DNA of 64,000 bases from Gordonia sediminis (GTDB taxonomy: Bacteria; Actinomycetota; Actinomycetes; Mycobacteriales; Mycobacteriaceae): the NCBI GenBank assembly GCA_004193205.1, contig RZUM01000012.1, forward strand, positions 1 through 64,000. The letters are read 5' to 3'. Each line of letters starts with the position of its first letter. Within the stretch, counting starts at the first letter, position 1. The translations under genes and the position numbers were made by a program. The notes beneath the pieces were generated by a model. That model was given only the letters and a program-made list of their open reading frames with translations. It was not told the DNA's origin and ran no database searches. This document shows, in pieces, positions 25,834 to 35,166 of the stretch.

Positions 25834-26594
25834 GTGTCCTCGATCAATTCCGTCTGGATGGCCGTGTCGCGGTCGTCACAGGCGGCGGCGGCGGGCTGGG
25901 CTCGTCGACGGCGGAGGCGCTGGCCGAAGCCGGAGCACGCGTCATCGTAGTCGGTCGGTCGCAAGACGTTCTGGTGAAGACGGTCGACCGGATCACGGGA
26001 GCAGCGGGCATGGCCGATCATCGGGTGACCGATGTCTCCGACGAGGCCGACGTGGGCGACCTGTTCGATTGGGTCGAGCACGAGTACGGACCCGTGGATG
26101 TGCTGGTGAACAATGCGGCGGTCGCCGACGAAGCTGCGTTCGTCGACGTGACGGTCGCCGACTGGGACCGTGTGCTGAACATCAACGCCCGTGGGGTGTT
26201 CCTTGCTTCCCGCGCGCTTGCGCGCCAAGAGCACAGTGGGACACGGTCGATCATCAACGTCTCGTCGCTCGCCGCGTCGGTCGGGGTGAAGAACCAGGCC
26301 GCCTACAGCGCGAGCAAAGGAGCGGTGACAAGCCTGACTCGAGCGCTCGCCATCGAGCTGGCCGTCAGCTCGATCCGGGTGAACGCGTTGGCGCCCGGAT
26401 ACTTTCACACAGACATGCCGGCGCAGGTGCTTGCGCACGAGCGTGCCCGCGACGCACTCCTGCGCCGCATCCCGCAACGCCGCGTCCCTGATCCGCGTGA
26501 GATCGGCCCATCGATGGTCTATCTCGCCTCCGACGCCTCGGCGTTCATGACCGGTTCCACAATCCACCTCGACGGAGGGTATACCGCACAATGA
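25830..26594 (+). CDS. Short-chain dehydrogenase/reductase
   Basis: This 254-residue SDR has TGGGGGLGSSTAEALAEAG at the cofactor site, NNAAVADE, the active-site YSASKGA and the end YLASDASAFMTGS. It likely oxidises a hydroxyl group of a CoA-bound or free intermediate. It overlaps its neighbours by 4 bp on both sides. The substrate is unknown. Confidence 0.85.
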   Translation: MSVLDQFRLDGRVAVVTGGGGGLGSSTAEALAEAGARVIVVGRSQDVLVKTVDRITGAAGMADHRVTDVSDEADVGDLFDWVEHEYGPVDVLVNNAAVADEAAFVDVTVADWDRVLNINARGVFLASRALARQEHSGTRSIINVSSLAASVGVKNQAAYSASKGAVTSLTRALAIELAVSSIRVNALAPGYFHTDMPAQVLAHERARDALLRRIPQRRVPDPREIGPSMVYLASDASAFMTGSTIHLDGGYTAQ

Positions 26595-27424
26595 CAACTC
26601 GATTCACCGGCAAGACCGCTCTGGTGACCGGCGCGGCCGGCGACATCGGACAGGCTACCGCGGTCCGGCTCGCGACTGAAGGGGCCGCGGTCGCAATCGC
26701 CGATCGTAAGGAAGAGTTACTCGACGAGACGGTCCGGCTGTGCAAGGACGCCGGGGGAGTGGTCCTCGCCCTCGGCATGGATCAGACGGACCGCTCGGCG
26801 GTCGAGGAGGGTATCGCATCGGTCGCCGATCGTCTCGGCCCAATCGATACGCTCTTCGCCAACGCCGGATATGGCAAGTTCGCAACGTTTCTCGAGCAGC
26901 CCGCAAAGGAATGGCTGCGCCATGTCGACGTCAACCTCACAGGCACGTTCAACGTGTGCCAGGTCGTCGCGCAGGGCATGGTGGAGAACAAGCGGGGCGG
27001 AGCGATCGTCGTCAACGCCTCCTCGGGTGCCACGCAGCACACTGACTTGCTGACGGCGTACTGCGCGACCAAGGCGGCCCTTCGGATGCTGGCGATCGGG
27101 ATGGCCTCCGAGCTGGGCAACCATCGCGTCCGCGTCAACACGGTGCTGCCCGGGGTGATCGAGACGGGGATGACTTCTCCGATGCTGTCGGGACCGGACG
27201 GCGACGTACATCGCGCGGCACTCCTGTCCGACACCCCGGTCGGGCGGCTCGGGGAACCGACCGACGTCGCCTCGCTGGTCACCTTCCTGCTCTCGGACGA
27301 GGCAGCGTTCATCACCGGCGAATCCGTCGCGGTCGACGGCGGCCAGACGATCCTCGGCCACCCGCGCTGGTACTCGACCGATCACCGCAAGTCGCACGAA
27401 GAGTTCTGGAAGGCCGGACGATGA
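26591..27424 (+). CDS. Short-chain dehydrogenase/reductase
   Basis: This 277-residue SDR has TGAAGDIGQATAVRLATEG, ANAGYGKFA, the catalytic YCATKAA and a C-terminal extension of about 25 residues after VDGGQTILGHP. It directly precedes the CoA-transferase-like pair with an ATGA overlap, so it is made in step with them. Probable role: 3-hydroxyacyl or cyclic alcohol oxidation. Confidence 0.85.
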   Translation: MTTRFTGKTALVTGAAGDIGQATAVRLATEGAAVAIADRKEELLDETVRLCKDAGGVVLALGMDQTDRSAVEEGIASVADRLGPIDTLFANAGYGKFATFLEQPAKEWLRHVDVNLTGTFNVCQVVAQGMVENKRGGAIVVNASSGATQHTDLLTAYCATKAALRMLAIGMASELGNHRVRVNTVLPGVIETGMTSPMLSGPDGDVHRAALLSDTPVGRLGEPTDVASLVTFLLSDEAAFITGESVAVDGGQTILGHPRWYSTDHRKSHEEFWKAGR

Positions 27425-28350
27425 CCGAGACAACCATGACCGACCTCGAGACCGCACCGAGACGGAACGGGCGAGTGACCGATGCGGTCACTGTCGGTAC
27501 ACACATCGCCGACGGGATGACCGTTGCGATTGGCGGTTTCATCAACTCAGGTCACCCGATGTCGCTCGTCCGGCAGCTGATACTGGACGGCCGACGGGGG
27601 TTGCGGGTGGTCGGCGCCGCGTCGGCCGGGCTCGAGATCGACCTGTTGATCGCGGCCGGGTGTGTGGACACCGTCGTCACGCCCTACGTGGGAGCCGAGG
27701 GCTTGACCGGAATCGGTGCGGCCTTCCGGAAATCCGTGCAGGATGGCACCGTTCGGGTTTTCGAGCTCGACGAGGCCCACTTCTACGCGGGTCTGCGCGC
27801 ATCCGCGCAACGACTACCCTTCAATCCGTGGCGCGCCGGCGTCGGCACGTCCTACCCCGTGATCAACCCGGCGCTCAAGGAGTTTCGCGACCCGATCAAC
27901 GGTGAACTGCTGCTGGCAATCCCGGCGATCGAGATCGACGTCTGCCTGCTGCATGCGTCGATCAGCGACGAGTACGGAAATGTCCAGCACAACGGCACCC
28001 GCTACGGCGACATCGCGATGTATGCGGCATCGGAGAAGACGTTCGTCTCGGTCGAGCGCGTCGTCTCGCCCGAGGAGATCCGGGCCAACCCGCTCGCGAC
28101 GTCGATCCCCGGCGCCACCGGGATCGTCCGGGCCCCGTTCGGCGCTCATCCGTACTCGGCGGACGGGCACTATGCACCCGATGTCACGCACATCCAGCAG
28201 TACATCGCAGCCGCGACCACGTGGCTCAAGCACGATGATCGGACCGACGTGGTCCGGTACATCGACGACCACATCCTGTCGGTTCCCACGCACGCCGAGT
28301 ACCTCGCGCGGATCGGAACCGAGCGACTGCTGTCACTCAACGAGTACTAG
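27421..28350 (+). CDS. Class I CoA-transferase-fold protein, alpha subunit (IpdA-like)
   Basis: This 309-residue protein has the CoA-transferase fold (MTVAIGGFINSGHPMSLVRQ at the start, VVGAASAGLEIDLLIAAG, and ISDEYGNVQHNG). It pairs with the following gene. In mycobacteria the same fold forms IpdAB, which opens a steroid ring by a retro-Claisen reaction rather than moving CoA. A true CoA-transferase is the alternative; context (BKACE, ring-oxidising enzymes) makes a ring-opening or carbon-carbon hydrolase role attractive but unproven. Confidence 0.8.
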   Translation: MTETTMTDLETAPRRNGRVTDAVTVGTHIADGMTVAIGGFINSGHPMSLVRQLILDGRRGLRVVGAASAGLEIDLLIAAGCVDTVVTPYVGAEGLTGIGAAFRKSVQDGTVRVFELDEAHFYAGLRASAQRLPFNPWRAGVGTSYPVINPALKEFRDPINGELLLAIPAIEIDVCLLHASISDEYGNVQHNGTRYGDIAMYAASEKTFVSVERVVSPEEIRANPLATSIPGATGIVRAPFGAHPYSADGHYAPDVTHIQQYIAAATTWLKHDDRTDVVRYIDDHILSVPTHAEYLARIGTERLLSLNEY

Positions 28351-28359
28351 GGGAATCGC

Positions 28360-29181
28360 ATGAGCATTCTTGAGGCAGAGGCGACCGAATCCACGACCGC
28401 ACCGGCCGCCACGGCCAAGGAGATCATGGCGGCGACCATCGCGCACGGATTGCGCGACGGACAATGGGTCGAAGTGGGTGCCAACCTTCCGGTGCCCCGC
28501 GCCGGCGCGCTGTTGGCCCATCTGACCCATGGGCCGAACATGACCGTGATGATCGCCATGACCAAGGCGTATCTGCGAGACGAACCCGTCATCGACGAGT
28601 TCGAGTTCATCACCGACGTTCGTGCGATGCGGTGGGCCGAGGCCTATTACCAGCACGACCAGTTGCTGAACAACCAACGGCACCGGCCCAACGGTGTGTT
28701 CTTCTGTGGCGGTCTGCAGGTCGACGCGTACGGTAACTCGAACCTCATCGGTATCGGGAATGATTACGAGCGACTGAAGTTTCGGGGGCCGGGCGGCATC
28801 GGCACCTGCAACGCCACCATCCAGGTCGGCACCTGGCATCTGGTGACGACAGCGCACAACCCGCGCACTCTCGTGGAGAAGGTCGACTTCATTTCCGCAC
28901 TCGGCTACGGGCGCGCGGAACCCGGACTGCGGGAATCGTTGGGCCTGCAGAACTCCGGGCCGAGTTCGATCATCACGCCGCTGTGTGTCTTCGACTTCGA
29001 CGAACTCACCCATCGGGCGCGCCTCAAGTCACTGCATGCGGGAGTCGCGCTGCAAACGGTCGTCGAAAACACGGGGTTCGAGTTCGACGTGCCGGCCGAG
29101 ATCCCCGAGACCGACGGTCCCACCCCGTCCGAACTCCAGATCCTGCGCACGCGAATCGATGCCGGCGGTGCGTTGCGTTGA
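28360..29181 (+). CDS. Class I CoA-transferase-fold protein, beta subunit (IpdB-like)
   Basis: This 273-residue partner of the preceding subunit shows GLRDGQWVEVGANLPVPRAG, FFCGGLQVDAYGNSNLIGIG and GPGGIGTCNA, the beta-subunit pattern of the IpdAB and glutaconate CoA-transferase group. The start follows the alpha subunit by 9 bp with GGGGA upstream. The two should form a heterodimer or heterotetramer in the cytoplasm. Confidence 0.8.
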   Translation: MSILEAEATESTTAPAATAKEIMAATIAHGLRDGQWVEVGANLPVPRAGALLAHLTHGPNMTVMIAMTKAYLRDEPVIDEFEFITDVRAMRWAEAYYQHDQLLNNQRHRPNGVFFCGGLQVDAYGNSNLIGIGNDYERLKFRGPGGIGTCNATIQVGTWHLVTTAHNPRTLVEKVDFISALGYGRAEPGLRESLGLQNSGPSSIITPLCVFDFDELTHRARLKSLHAGVALQTVVENTGFEFDVPAEIPETDGPTPSELQILRTRIDAGGALR

Positions 29182-29236
29182 CCTTCGACCACTACGACGA
29201 CGCCACCATCATGTGGCAGAAAGCAGGACAGTGATC

Positions 29237-30040
29237 ATGGCCGAATTTCTCACCAGCGTCAGCCAGGTGGAGGCGGGTCAGGTTCTCCTGCGCGGATTTT
29301 CGCTGGAAACCGTCATGCGCCGGCTCACCTACACCGAGGGCGCATTCCTCTCGATCATCGGTCGCTTGCCGACCCCCGCCGAGGCGCGGCTGAGCGATGC
29401 GATCCTGACCAGCCTGCTCGACCACGGATTTGTCGCGTCGACCATCACCGCCGCCCGCTACATCGCGTCGGGCAACCCGCAGATGATCCCGGCGACGGCA
29501 GGCGGACTCCTCGCCGCCGGGAGCAACACGCTCTCGCCCGAGCATTCCTACGCTCTGCTCGCGCATGCACGGTCGCTACGTGAAGAGCGGGGACTCGACA
29601 TCGACGGCGCGGCCGACGCGATCGTCGCGGAATACACGTCGGCGCGCAAACGCCTTCCCGGATTCGGGCATCCGGTGCACAAGTCGAGTGACTTCCGTAC
29701 CGATGTCGTCTTCGAGGTGGCCGAGGAACTCGGGCTGGCCGGTGACGGTATCGCGCAATACCGAGCGTTGTTGCGTGCCTTTGTCGCCAAGACCGGCAAG
29801 ACCGGGATCCCGATCAACATCGACGGCGGGCTCGCGGCCGTCGGCTGGGACCTCGGGTGGACCGCCAACCAGACGGTCGCATTCGCCGTGCTCTCCGTGC
29901 TGCCCGGCCTGATGGCCCATGTCGTCGAGGAGATCGATCAGGGCAAGCCGCTGCGCTACATCCTCGACGGCGAATACATCGGAGCGCCACAACAAGAACT
30001 CGACGAGCTGGATTCCCTGCAGAGAAAGGCAACATTGTGA
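29237..30040 (+). CDS. Citrate synthase/citryl-CoA lyase-like protein
   Basis: This 267-residue protein is shorter than citrate synthase (about 400-430) and matches the small citryl-CoA-lyase-like group. It has the catalytic-region motif LPGFGHPVHKSSDFRTD, INIDGGLAAVGWDLG and a late EEIDQGKPLRYI. It may cleave or form a carbon-carbon bond next to a CoA thioester. ATG 29237 has CAGGA at 8 bases. The stop overlaps the BKACE start. Its presence in a beta-oxidation-like operon is unusual. Confidence 0.75.
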   Translation: MAEFLTSVSQVEAGQVLLRGFSLETVMRRLTYTEGAFLSIIGRLPTPAEARLSDAILTSLLDHGFVASTITAARYIASGNPQMIPATAGGLLAAGSNTLSPEHSYALLAHARSLREERGLDIDGAADAIVAEYTSARKRLPGFGHPVHKSSDFRTDVVFEVAEELGLAGDGIAQYRALLRAFVAKTGKTGIPINIDGGLAAVGWDLGWTANQTVAFAVLSVLPGLMAHVVEEIDQGKPLRYILDGEYIGAPQQELDELDSLQRKATL

Positions 30041-31056
30041 ACGACAACACGGTCGACTGGAACCGGGTCTCCGAAGGCGTCGAACGAGCCAAGGGACGGA
30101 TGATCTGGAAGCCGTACGGCCTCCCCGAGATCATCGACCCCGAGAAGTCGGCATTCTTCGAGGGCACCATCCAGCCTCCCTGGGATGTGCCGGACAAGAT
30201 CATCATCCAGCCGGCGATCACCGGGGCGTTCTTCACCCGGAACGCCAATCCGAACCAGCCGATCACCGTCGATGAGATCCGCGAGGAGGCACGCGCCTGC
30301 CTTCTGGAGGGTGCGAGTGCGATCCACCTGCACGTGCGCGACGACCGCGGCTACAACACGCTGTCTCAGGAACGGTTCGAGGCCGTCGCCGGCCCGCTGC
30401 GCGACGAGTTCCCGGACGTGTCCATCGACGGCTGCTACGTCACCGCCCTCGACGGCGAATGGGACGAGATGAAGCGGTGCCTGGACGCGCACATCCTCGA
30501 TGCCGTCCCGGTCAACACGACCGCGGTCTACAACGGGGACTCGCTGTTCGCCAAACCGGTCCCGCTGCTGCTGGAGAAGACGCGCCTGATCCTCGAGTCC
30601 GGTTCGCGGCCCATCATCGCGACCTACACCGACGCCGACGTCAACAATGCCGAGCGCTACCTGTTCCGCAGCGGGCTGCTGGAAGCGGGCCAGATCTGGT
30701 GCGTGCTGCCCGGCCTGCCCGGCTGCAGCCCGATGGAGAATCCGCGACAGATGGTGGATGGGCTGCTGCGGTTCGTCTCGCTGATCAAAGACGTTGACCC
30801 CGAAGCGGAGATCCTCGTGTGCGCTGCCGGTCGTGCGTCGATCTATCTCGCGACGATCGCCGCGGCGATGGGTCTGCATATCCGTGTGGGCATGGAGGAC
30901 ACCGTCTGGAAGTGGCCGCACAAGCAGGAGAAGCTCAGTTCGAATCTCGAAGCATTCCGGATGGCCAAACAGCTCGCAGAGGTGCTGGGCCGCGAGGTCG
31001 CGACGCCCGCGGAGTACCGGAAGATGCTCGGGCTTGCCCCGCTCGTCGCGCGGTAG
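30037..31056 (+). CDS. Beta-keto acid cleavage enzyme (BKACE, DUF849 family)
   Basis: BKACE enzymes react a beta-keto acid with acetyl-CoA to give acetoacetate and a new acyl-CoA. This 339-residue TIM-barrel protein has the zinc-site AIHLHVRD, CYVTALDGEWDE and the late VGMEDTVW with the conserved Glu. The GTG start overlaps the previous stop. It follows the CoA-transferase-like and citryl-CoA-lyase-like genes, so a ring-opened beta-keto acid is a plausible substrate. Confidence 0.85.
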   Translation: MNDNTVDWNRVSEGVERAKGRMIWKPYGLPEIIDPEKSAFFEGTIQPPWDVPDKIIIQPAITGAFFTRNANPNQPITVDEIREEARACLLEGASAIHLHVRDDRGYNTLSQERFEAVAGPLRDEFPDVSIDGCYVTALDGEWDEMKRCLDAHILDAVPVNTTAVYNGDSLFAKPVPLLLEKTRLILESGSRPIIATYTDADVNNAERYLFRSGLLEAGQIWCVLPGLPGCSPMENPRQMVDGLLRFVSLIKDVDPEAEILVCAAGRASIYLATIAAAMGLHIRVGMEDTVWKWPHKQEKLSSNLEAFRMAKQLAEVLGREVATPAEYRKMLGLAPLVAR

Positions 31057-31071
31057 ATGGGAGCGCGAGTG

Positions 31072-32757
31072 ATGCCGGCATCGAAAACGACCGATCCGTT
31101 CGCCGGGTCGGCGATCGACCCGGCGCGATCGTCGGCTTGCGGCGTCGGCGTGACGGTGGTGCAACAGCATCACGACGCCCTCTCGATGTTTCGCGCGGCG
31201 GTCGACGAGTTCGCCGACCACACGATGGTCGCGTACTTCGACGGTGAGCTGACGTTCGCCCAGGTCGACGCCGAGTCGGATGCCATCGCAGCCGCGCTCG
31301 TCGCCGACGGGGTGGCGGTGGGCGACCGGGTCGCGGTCGTCGCGCAGAACATCCCGCATTTCCTCGTCGCCCTGGTCGGCATCTGGAAAGCGGGGGCGGT
31401 GATCGTGCCGGTCAATCCCATGGTCGGCGACGCCGAACTCCGCCACATGCTGTCCGACTCGGGCACGGTGGTCGTGTTCTGCGAGGAGACGCGTATCGGC
31501 TCGCAGGCGTGGCTCGAGGGCATCGACCTCACCGCACCGGTGATCTCGATGTGTCCCCGCGACTACCAGCATCGCGACGACGAACGGGTCCTGCCTCCGT
31601 GCCCGGGCACCATCACCGGCCGGGATTTCGCGGGAATCGTTGCCTCGTTCGCCGGAAGGACTCCGAAAGCGTATACACCCGACGGTGATTCGCCTGCGGC
31701 ACTCACCTATACGTCCGGGACGACGGGCAGGCCGAAGGGGGCGGTCAACCGGCATCGGAACCTGGCCTTCGCCGGGCAGGTGTATCGGGATTGGTTGCCG
31801 CTCAGCGAGCACGACGCGATTCTGGGCGTACCCCCGATGTCGACGATCACGGGTCTGGCGATCGGGGTCGCGGCGACCTTGCTCACCGGCTGCCGGTACG
31901 TGATCAACTACCGCTTCGCACCGGGTGTTCTCGTCGACATCATCCGTGAACACCGGCCGACGTTTCTGGTCGGCCCACCGACGCTCTACACAGCTCTCCT
32001 CAACGACCCGGAGCTCACGGCATCCGACACCGCCTCCCTGACGCATCTGTACTGCGGTGCCGCGCCGGTGCCGCCGGTTCTGGTGGAGCGATGGCGTAAG
32101 CGGTTCGGTCAGGAGATTCGCGTCGCGTACGGAATGACCGAGGCCACCGGCCCGACTCATCTGGCCCCGGTCGGCGTGCCGATTCCCGTCGACGAGATCA
32201 CGGGTGCACTGTCCGTCGGGGTTGCGGTGTTCAACACCCGGGCCCGGGTCGTGCGTCCCGACGGGACCGTCGACGACGAGGTCGGCGACAGCGAGCCGGG
32301 CGAGCTGATAGTTACTGGCCCACAAGTGATTCGAGAGTATTGGCGCAATTCCGAGGGAACGAGGCAGACGATCGTCGACGGCTGGCTGCGCACCGGGGAC
32401 ATGGCCGTCCGGCACGGCGACTGGTTCTTCATCGTCGACCGTCTGAAGGACCTCATCATCACCTCGGGCAACAATGTCTCGCCGCGGCAGGTGGAGGATT
32501 GTCTGCTCGGGCATGCTGCGGTGCGGGAAGTGGCCGTCATCGGGGTGCCGGACGATTATCGGGGCGAGGCGGTCTGCGCGTTCGTGGTCACCGATCCGAC
32601 CGCGGTCGTGACCGAATCGGAGTTGATCGGCCACTGCCGGGACCGTCTGGCGCCGTACAAGGCACCCCGCCGAATCGAGTTCGTCGATGAGCTACCCAAG
32701 AACATCGCCGGCAAGATTCTCCGTCGAGTCCTGAAGGATCGGGTTATCCGCGCATGA
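31072..32757 (+). CDS. Acyl-CoA ligase (FadD/AMP-binding)
   Basis: This 561-residue ANL-family ligase has the P-loop TYTSGTTGRPKGAVN, YGMTEATG, GWLRTGDMAV and the C-terminal catalytic Lys motif PKNIAGKILRRVL. It activates a carboxylic acid to its CoA ester using ATP. ATG 31072 has GGGAG at 8 bases; ATG 31057 directly after the BKACE stop is possible. It overlaps the next gene by 4 bp. Confidence 0.88.
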   Translation: MPASKTTDPFAGSAIDPARSSACGVGVTVVQQHHDALSMFRAAVDEFADHTMVAYFDGELTFAQVDAESDAIAAALVADGVAVGDRVAVVAQNIPHFLVALVGIWKAGAVIVPVNPMVGDAELRHMLSDSGTVVVFCEETRIGSQAWLEGIDLTAPVISMCPRDYQHRDDERVLPPCPGTITGRDFAGIVASFAGRTPKAYTPDGDSPAALTYTSGTTGRPKGAVNRHRNLAFAGQVYRDWLPLSEHDAILGVPPMSTITGLAIGVAATLLTGCRYVINYRFAPGVLVDIIREHRPTFLVGPPTLYTALLNDPELTASDTASLTHLYCGAAPVPPVLVERWRKRFGQEIRVAYGMTEATGPTHLAPVGVPIPVDEITGALSVGVAVFNTRARVVRPDGTVDDEVGDSEPGELIVTGPQVIREYWRNSEGTRQTIVDGWLRTGDMAVRHGDWFFIVDRLKDLIITSGNNVSPRQVEDCLLGHAAVREVAVIGVPDDYRGEAVCAFVVTDPTAVVTESELIGHCRDRLAPYKAPRRIEFVDELPKNIAGKILRRVLKDRVIRA

Positions 32758-34064
32758 ATCCTGTTGAGTCCGAGCTAGTTGTCGATCTGGGCGAAGAACT
32801 CGCCGAGTTCCGCGCATCCATGCGGGATTGGATCGGGCGGTCGGCACCGCCCGGCCTGGCCGACTTGGTGGACTGGTACGACGGTGCCACGATTCTCGCC
32901 GGATCGAACCGGAACGTGCACGCGGATGCGCTCGCGTCACCGGAGTACGCCGCGTGGGAACGTGCGCTGGTCGACGAGGGCCTCATCTATCCGCACTGGC
33001 CGGTGGCCGCGGGCGGAAAGGGCTGGACCGAGGTCCAGACGGCGATCTTCGCGCAGGAATGCGAACGCGTCGGCGTTCCGCGGGTGAAGCGGGGGTTTTC
33101 GGCGGACCTGGTGGGCACTGCGCTGCTCTCCCACGGCACCGCCGAGCAACAGGCATTCTTCCTGCCGCGCATCGTGGCCGGAACAGATCGCTACTGTCAG
33201 GGCTTCTCAGAGCCGAACCATGGTTCCGACCTCGCCGGGGTGACGACACGCGGGGTGGTGGATGGCGACGAGATCGTCGTCACCGGACAGAAGGTGTGGA
33301 CATCGGCATACGAGCCCGCCAACATGATCTTCGTCCTGTGCCGAACCGACCCGGCGGCGCCTCGCCGCGACGCACTTTCCTTTGTGCTCTTGCCCTTCGG
33401 GCCCGACAACAACATCGAGGTTCGCGGCATCCGTCAGATGACCGGCGCAATCGAGTTCGCCGAGGATTTCCTCGACGGTGCACGAGCCCCGCTGTTCAAC
33501 GTCATCGGCGGGCTGGGCAACGGGTGGGCTGTCGCGATGTCCACGCTCGCCACCGAACGGGGCGCCGACCTGCTCGGGTCCTACCTCGGTTACGCACGCG
33601 AATTACGCGCTCTCATCGACCACGCCCACGAGACGGGCGCAGTCGATGACCCGCTGTTACGCCAACGTCTCGCGCGGGCGTATGTCGACGTCCAGATCAT
33701 GCGTGCCCAGGCAGCCATCGCCCTGAGTAACGCCGCGTCCGGACAGCCGTCAGACACCCTCGGATTCGTCTCGAAGTTGCAGTGGAGTGAGTACGGGCTC
33801 CGACTGGGACAGCTCGCCGTCGACGTCGCCGGTGTCGACGGAATCATCCGGCCCGACGTCCAGGCGCCCGGTGCTCCGGCATTCGTCGGCGACTATCGGA
33901 CCGACCGTTGGCAGGATCTCCTACTCTCTGGTCGGGGGGCGACGATCTTTTCGGGCAGCAACGAAATCCAGCGCAACATCATCGCTGAACAAGTCCTCCA
34001 ATTGCCGCGCGAACCGCGCGGGATCAAACCCGTCGAGAACCAGGCGCAGCAGGTGAGTTCATGA
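32754..34064 (+). CDS. Acyl-CoA dehydrogenase (FadE-like, first of a pair)
   Basis: This 436-residue protein has FSEPNHGSDLAGVTTRGV, GQKVWTSAYEPANM and the C-terminal IFSGSNEIQRNIIAE. The usual Glu before G-x-N-E is replaced by Ser, so the base may lie elsewhere or on the partner. It overlaps the second dehydrogenase gene. Adjacent FadE pairs in actinobacterial steroid degradation form alpha2beta2 enzymes; that arrangement is inferred here. Confidence 0.86.
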   Translation: MNPVESELVVDLGEELAEFRASMRDWIGRSAPPGLADLVDWYDGATILAGSNRNVHADALASPEYAAWERALVDEGLIYPHWPVAAGGKGWTEVQTAIFAQECERVGVPRVKRGFSADLVGTALLSHGTAEQQAFFLPRIVAGTDRYCQGFSEPNHGSDLAGVTTRGVVDGDEIVVTGQKVWTSAYEPANMIFVLCRTDPAAPRRDALSFVLLPFGPDNNIEVRGIRQMTGAIEFAEDFLDGARAPLFNVIGGLGNGWAVAMSTLATERGADLLGSYLGYARELRALIDHAHETGAVDDPLLRQRLARAYVDVQIMRAQAAIALSNAASGQPSDTLGFVSKLQWSEYGLRLGQLAVDVAGVDGIIRPDVQAPGAPAFVGDYRTDRWQDLLLSGRGATIFSGSNEIQRNIIAEQVLQLPREPRGIKPVENQAQQVSS

Positions 34065-35155
34065 AGATCACTGATTCGGCGGAGCTCACCGAGCTCCGGC
34101 AAAGCCTGTCCCGCATGCTGTCCGGGCACGAGTCGTACTCTGTGGGCTCGGGCTCGCCGGACGCGCGGGCCCGCGAGTGGAAACTGCTGAGTCAGGAGTT
34201 CGGACTGTTCGAGGCCATCGCCGACCCGGATGTCCAGGGCGACGTCGGCCGGCTCCGACTCATGTGCACGGTGTGTGAACGGCTCGGCGGCGTACTCTCT
34301 TCTGCAGCCGTCGGATCGACGATGACGGGCGTCGGTGTACTTGCCGAATCATCGGAACCCGTCGCGCAGCAACTGTTAACAGAGGTGCTTGCACAGATGC
34401 ACGTCGTGGCGGTTGCGCCCGGCGACGCAGGCCGGCCGTTGTCGGCGGCGCTCGACGGCACCCGCACGACGGTGTCTGGCACGATGCGGTTGGTACTCCA
34501 TGCCGATGACGCGGATGTCTTCCTGGTCCCGGCGCGGATCGGGACCGACGAGGTCCTGGTGGCGGTGCGGCGGGCCGACGGCGGCGTGAGCACCACACTC
34601 ACTCCGACGCTTGATTCGACGCGCACATTCGCTCTCGTATCCTTCGATGCGGCCCCGGCCACCATCGTCGCCCGGTCGGGCGACGCGCCGGCGGCCATCG
34701 CTCGGTTGGTGGACACCGGAACGCTGCTGATGGCAGCGGAGTCGCTCGGTGGCGCGCGGCGATGCTTCGACATGACTCTGGAATTCGTTCAGGTGAGGGA
34801 GCAGTTCGGCCGGACCATCGGTTCGTTCCAGGCCCTCAAGCACCGGTTGGCCGACATGTTCGTCGCCATCGAGGCGACCTCCGCGCTGGTCGATTATGCC
34901 GCCGCGGTCGGAGACGTCACGGATGTGGACCCCACGCACTTCCGGACGTCGGCCAGCGCCGCCAAAGCGTATGCGTGCGAGACGTTCACGACCGTCGCAT
35001 CGGAGTCGATCCAGATGCACGGCGCGACCGGATTCACGTGGGAACACCAGGCTCACCGTTACTTCAAACGAGCGCAGGTCGTCGCGAAATACTGGGGCAC
35101 GAACGAGGTGCATTGGGAGCGGGTGGCGTCGGCCACTCTCACCACATCACAGTGA
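34061..35155 (+). CDS. Acyl-CoA dehydrogenase (FadE-like, second of a pair)
   Basis: This 364-residue protein is more divergent. Its C-terminal domain is recognisable (SLGGARRCFDMTLEFVQVRE, QFGRTIGSFQALKHRLADM, QMHGATGFTWEHQAHRYFKR), while the N-terminal half is weaker and lacks the TEP-type substrate motif. It is probably the partner subunit of the preceding dehydrogenase. It is coupled by ATGA. Confidence 0.82.
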   Translation: MKITDSAELTELRQSLSRMLSGHESYSVGSGSPDARAREWKLLSQEFGLFEAIADPDVQGDVGRLRLMCTVCERLGGVLSSAAVGSTMTGVGVLAESSEPVAQQLLTEVLAQMHVVAVAPGDAGRPLSAALDGTRTTVSGTMRLVLHADDADVFLVPARIGTDEVLVAVRRADGGVSTTLTPTLDSTRTFALVSFDAAPATIVARSGDAPAAIARLVDTGTLLMAAESLGGARRCFDMTLEFVQVREQFGRTIGSFQALKHRLADMFVAIEATSALVDYAAAVGDVTDVDPTHFRTSASAAKAYACETFTTVASESIQMHGATGFTWEHQAHRYFKRAQVVAKYWGTNEVHWERVASATLTTSQ

Positions 35156-35166
35156 GAGGAGATGAC

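Noticed and set aside
29956-32634. Minus-strand open frame of 892 codons
   Set aside because: It lies opposite the BKACE and ligase genes, is very rich in Arg/Asp/His and has no known motif.
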